In this document: piece after piece, positions 61,211-64,000 of the stretch | How the letters are laid out: every line of letters starts with the position of its first letter | Position numbering within the stretch: the stretch's first letter is position 1 | Origin: Olavius sp. associated proteobacterium Delta 1 | Lineage (GTDB): Bacteria > Desulfobacterota > Desulfobacteria > Desulfobacterales > JAFDCJ01 | NCBI GenBank assembly: GCA_902749685.1 | Contig: CACVKW010000888.1 | Coordinates: 1 to 64,000, forward strand | Length of the DNA: 64,000 nucleotides | Direction: 5' to 3' | Program-made: the position numbers and the translations under genes | Notes under the pieces: generated by a model | The model's input: only the letters and a program-made list of their open reading frames with translations | Databases searched by the model: none | Told to the model about the DNA's origin: nothing

Positions 61211-61809
61211 CGATGCGCCTCCCATTTATGCCAGATCAGGTGGGTATCCAGTGAAACGGTCATGGCGCACAGGACGAAGATAAGCGCCAAAAAAGAATAC
61301 AGGGAAATACCCGGTATGATTATCGCCATTTTGGCCAATTTTACAACGGATACCAGGATACCGACCATGAAAACCTCCATCATGCTCCAGGGTCCCATGC
61401 TGTTCAGGAACCGTAATACGCGCGGCAGTCTTCCGGGCACCCGGCCGAATTTGAGCGGCAACAAAATGTAAAACAGGCACATCATTTGGGTGAACGGCAC
61501 CAGCACGGTGGTCAGCAGCACCAGGATCGCGATCACCTGCATACCCTGGACATAAAGCTCGTATATTCCGGTAATAAGCGTTGTTTGACGGACCTGAGAA
61601 CCTATCTTCAACCCCAGAAAGGGGAACGAGTTTGCCAGAATAAACAATATCAAACCGGCAAAGGCGAATGCCAGGGTACGTTCCAGACTGTTGGGTTTGT
61701 GCTTGTAAAGAACCGCACCGCACCGTATACAGTGCGCCGCCACCTTGGCCGGCAGGGGTTTGATACGGTGGATCACATCACACTCGTGACAGGCGATGAA
61801 TGAGTCCAT
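61207..61809 (-). CDS. PqiA half-protein (first of two)
   Basis: 200 residues from the ATG at 61809, with GGAGGG 8 nt upstream. A zinc ribbon CHECDVIHRIKPLPAKVAAHCIRCG leads to NSLERTLAFAFAGLILFILANSFPFLGLKIG and three more helices. It corresponds to the N-terminal half of E. coli PqiA and heads the operon pqiA1-pqiA2-pqiB-pqiC. It acts in the inner membrane with PqiB, presumably feeding or accepting lipids. Confidence 0.92.
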   Translation of the reverse strand: MDSFIACHECDVIHRIKPLPAKVAAHCIRCGAVLYKHKPNSLERTLAFAFAGLILFILANSFPFLGLKIGSQVRQTTLITGIYELYVQGMQVIAILVLLTTVLVPFTQMMCLFYILLPLKFGRVPGRLPRVLRFLNSMGPWSMMEVFMVGILVSVVKLAKMAIIIPGISLYSFLALIFVLCAMTVSLDTHLIWHKWEAHR

Positions 61810-62288
61810 TTGTGATTCCCTCCATGGTAATGAAAATCTCGCGGCGTTTGATTGCGAAATTAAGGTATTGCTAGTCGATGCAGCTGCCGTATGCCACGGC
61901 GAAATCCTTTGTAGTGGTATGCGTTTCATTATCCGCCATGCTTATTTCCACATTGGGCCAGAATATTATGGCCTTTAGGTATATTGGGTGCTCGTGAAGG
62001 TCATGGTCCCGATAAATGCCATTTAAACTCTCGCAGAGCCCACAGAGTACACAGGGCAAAACCAGAAACAGATTATATTTATGCCGTTCATGGTTGTTTT
62101 GCAAGATAAACGTCGAATCCGCCTGCCCGCCCGGAGAACTCGATGTTCATTTTGGAATCTAATACCGTTTTAGGCACGGCAACAGCCCCCAAATGGAGTA
62201 TAGGGGGTTGTAAAATTGGCGTATTTTTTTATTTGAAAAGCGATATGGACCTAAAATAAAAAATATTCTAATCACGCTAATGCACTTT
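61810..62288. other. Spacer between cls and pqi units, with a dispersed repeat
   Basis: It must hold the pqi promoter, but I see no convincing boxes. CTCGCAGAGCCCACAGAGTA at 62031-62050 recurs, with changes, in the pair at 63822-63892. Remaining open frames show no family likeness. Confidence 0.45.
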
Positions 62289-63743
62289 TTAAAGAAGCGG
62301 GCTGGCCAGCCGCGCCAGGTTTTCGATAAAACGCTCCTTGCCCGGCCGCTGCTGCCAGGTTTGTAAATCCACGGGAATTGAGTCTTCGATATACTTATCT
62401 TGCAATGCCAGCAGTTGTTTTGCGAAATCCGGGTCATACACGCCCAGGGTCACCTCGAAATCCAGCCAGAAACTGCGGACATCGAGATTGACCGAGCCGA
62501 ATAAAGCGACTTGTCCGTCAACCACAACGCTTTTGGTGTGCAGCAGTCCGTCTTTAAAGCCGAAAATTCGGATTCCGGCGGACAACATATCATCAAAATA
62601 AGAACGACAGGTGTAGTGCACCAGCCGGGAATCGTTGCGTTGCGGCATAATGACCGTCACGTTGACGCCGCGCTCGGCCGCCGTCAACAGGGCCGTGCTG
62701 ACCGCCTCGTCGGGCACGAAATAGGGCGTGGTCATATTTATTTCACGCCGGGCGGAGTAAATGGACAGCAGTAGTAGTTGATAAATATTATTGCCGGTTT
62801 TGCCCGGACCTGAAGGAATCACCTGCACATCAGTTTCACCTGTGCGAAGATCGGCGGAAGGAGCTCCGCTTTCGGCCTTCGCATCCAGATCGCGGCCGGT
62901 CTCCACTTCCCAGTCCCACTTGAAAAGCGCGTTGAGGGCCGGAACAGCAGGGCCTTCCAGACGTACCATGGCGTCGACCCACGCCCCGACGCCGGCATCT
63001 TGTTTGAAAAAGCGGGGATCCACCAGGTTAAAACTGCCGGTGTAGCCGGCCGTATCATCGATGACGACAATTTTACGATGCAGCCGCAGATCAGGCCGCA
63101 CCTTGAACACACTGAGCGCGCTGACCGGCAGGGCAAAGGCCACTTCGATGCCGCCGTTTTTAAGCTGCGCCAGCAGGTGACCTTTTGAAAAACCAGCACT
63201 TCCGATCGCATCCAGCAGCACACGGCAGGTCACGCCGCGGCCGGCCGCCCGCAGAAGGGCTGCCCCCACCTCGTCCGCCATACCGCCTTCAGTCCAGATG
63301 TAAAACTCGAGGTGGCAGAATTTTTCGGCACGGTCGATGTCGTTGATAATCGAGCGAAGAATCGGCTCGGCCGCTTCCAGCAGCTGGAGCCGGTTGCCGG
63401 AAAGTGCCGGTATATTAACGGTAGTTTCCGCCAGGCGGCTGAGAGACCTGGCCTGCGGACTCAACCGTTGAAGGTCGGACCGAATTTCGTTCGGCAGTCC
63501 ACTCAGCCAGTTGTCATAACGGCCCTTGATGGCCTGGGAGCGTTCCGTAAATTTTCGCCCCAGACGCTTCTCTCCGAAAACCAGGTAGCCAATTGTGCCC
63601 GCCACAGGCAAGAAGAACACCAGCAGCAGCCAGGCCAGAGATGTCGCCACCGGCAGCCGCACCTGGATGATCCGAATGGATATGCCGATTATGATCAGCA
63701 CATGTACCAGCGTCGTAAACGTGAAGAGCGAAAAAAAAGGCAT
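62289..63743 (-). CDS. cls: Cardiolipin synthase (ClsA-type, two PLD motifs)
   Basis: 484 residues. Two N-terminal membrane helices (LVHVLIIIGISIRIIQV and SLAWLLLVFFLPVAGTIGYLVFG) precede two phospholipase-D domains. The HKD motifs are LHRKIVVIDDTAGYTGSFNL (near residue 220) and LHTKSVVVDGQVALFGSVNL (near 405), both complete. It joins two phosphatidylglycerol molecules to cardiolipin at the inner membrane. It stands upstream of the pqi operon on the same strand, and the two could share an envelope-stress theme. Confidence 0.94.
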   Translation of the reverse strand: MPFFSLFTFTTLVHVLIIIGISIRIIQVRLPVATSLAWLLLVFFLPVAGTIGYLVFGEKRLGRKFTERSQAIKGRYDNWLSGLPNEIRSDLQRLSPQARSLSRLAETTVNIPALSGNRLQLLEAAEPILRSIINDIDRAEKFCHLEFYIWTEGGMADEVGAALLRAAGRGVTCRVLLDAIGSAGFSKGHLLAQLKNGGIEVAFALPVSALSVFKVRPDLRLHRKIVVIDDTAGYTGSFNLVDPRFFKQDAGVGAWVDAMVRLEGPAVPALNALFKWDWEVETGRDLDAKAESGAPSADLRTGETDVQVIPSGPGKTGNNIYQLLLLSIYSARREINMTTPYFVPDEAVSTALLTAAERGVNVTVIMPQRNDSRLVHYTCRSYFDDMLSAGIRIFGFKDGLLHTKSVVVDGQVALFGSVNLDVRSFWLDFEVTLGVYDPDFAKQLLALQDKYIEDSIPVDLQTWQQRPGKERFIENLARLASPLL

Positions 63744-63821
63744 CGTTTCACCTAATACAATTGGGGGTAGGTTCTAATTTCGGCCTTTGGGGTTTTGCCC
63801 AATTTACCCATTTGCCCTTTG

Positions 63822-63892
63822 TCTCGCAGAGCCCGCGGAGATCACAGAGTTTTGTTGATTTTTCTCTGCGTACCCTGTGGGCTCTGTGAGAG
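63822..63892. repeat. Inverted repeat of the 'CTCGCAGAGCCC' family
   Basis: CTCGCAGAGCCCGCGGAGAT (63823-63842) faces TACCCTGTGGGCTCTGTGAG (63871-63890), its imperfect complement. A third member is at 62031-62058. After it, 63893-64000 shows only A/T-rich sequence and GACAACGACGACGAG words. Confidence 0.6.
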
Positions 63893-64000
63893 ATTAAATG
63901 ACTCATGCCCGACAACGACGACGAGTACGATGAGTACAGACACTAACTTAAGCTTACGTTATGTTACGAGTCCTTATCCCGATTCTTCAACCACACCTCA

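Noticed and set aside
62159..62437. 92-codon minus-strand frame overlapping the end of cls
   Set aside because: It is mostly an alternate frame of the cardiolipin synthase gene end and the adjacent spacer, with no family likeness.

Overview
The window looks like chromosomal DNA of a Desulfobacterota (sulfate-reducer-type deltaproteobacterium) or a close relative. This is inferred from gene content: corrinoid methyltransferases, Mrp/DUF134 genes, a Tat-exported DUF362 plus polyferredoxin module, a VPLPA-CTERM protein, and intergenic spacers full of degenerate short repeats. No rRNA, tRNA, CRISPR array or intact transposase was found.

Layout. (1) 0.2-6.0 kb: a corrinoid methyl-transfer locus with a corrinoid protein, an MtmB-family methyltransferase that has no in-frame amber codon, two UroD/MtbA-like methyltransferases and a convergent MFS carrier. 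The first UroD-like gene has an in-frame TGA exactly where its family carries a zinc-ligand cysteine. The frame continues for 32 family-like codons, and a perfect 8-bp stem with a GTC loop starts 12 nt after the TGA. This is a strong selenocysteine candidate and the main discovery in the window. (2) 6.4-9.8 kb: TrmO, a metallo-beta-lactamase-fold protein, an Mrp ATPase and a DUF134 regulator. (3) 10.0-14.8 kb: a four-gene minus-strand redox module (membrane polyferredoxin, two Tat DUF362 proteins, a DUF6599-like protein). (4) 15-21 kb: SDR (frameshifted at its 3' end), cupin, TM2, DUF2784, PAP2, a DUF4124-retropepsin protein and a PlsB-like acyltransferase. (5) 21.3-36.0 kb: two facing Yej/Opp-type peptide importers, one with two binding proteins and one with none, then an M24 peptidase and a DUF1445 protein. 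(6) 36.3-38.3 kb: a 5'-nucleotidase-family protein and a DinB-like protein.

(7) 38.9-49.0 kb: an accessory region with a VCBS-repeat surface protein, remnants of VCBS, VOC and isoquinoline-oxidoreductase genes, and a same-strand pair encoding a 1200-residue secreted protein with a dockerin-like end and a cohesin-like VPLPA-CTERM protein. (8) 49-51.5 kb: a CI-type repressor with repeated sites upstream, a ComEA-like protein, a truncated SirB1-like gene and a pterin carbinolamine dehydratase. (9) 51.8-57.1 kb: a complete LivKHMGF-type importer. (10) 57.1-63.7 kb: an amputated receiver-HPt protein, a PqiAABC envelope lipid-transport operon with PqiA split in two, and a cardiolipin synthase.

Functionally the window combines uptake (peptides, branched-chain amino acids), C1 methyl-group metabolism, periplasmic redox chemistry and envelope lipid maintenance. 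Between the genes lie many short dispersed repeats and at least six decayed gene pieces, which suggests a genome with active small-scale rearrangement. All assignments rest on reading the sequence and on family knowledge; no database search was run.
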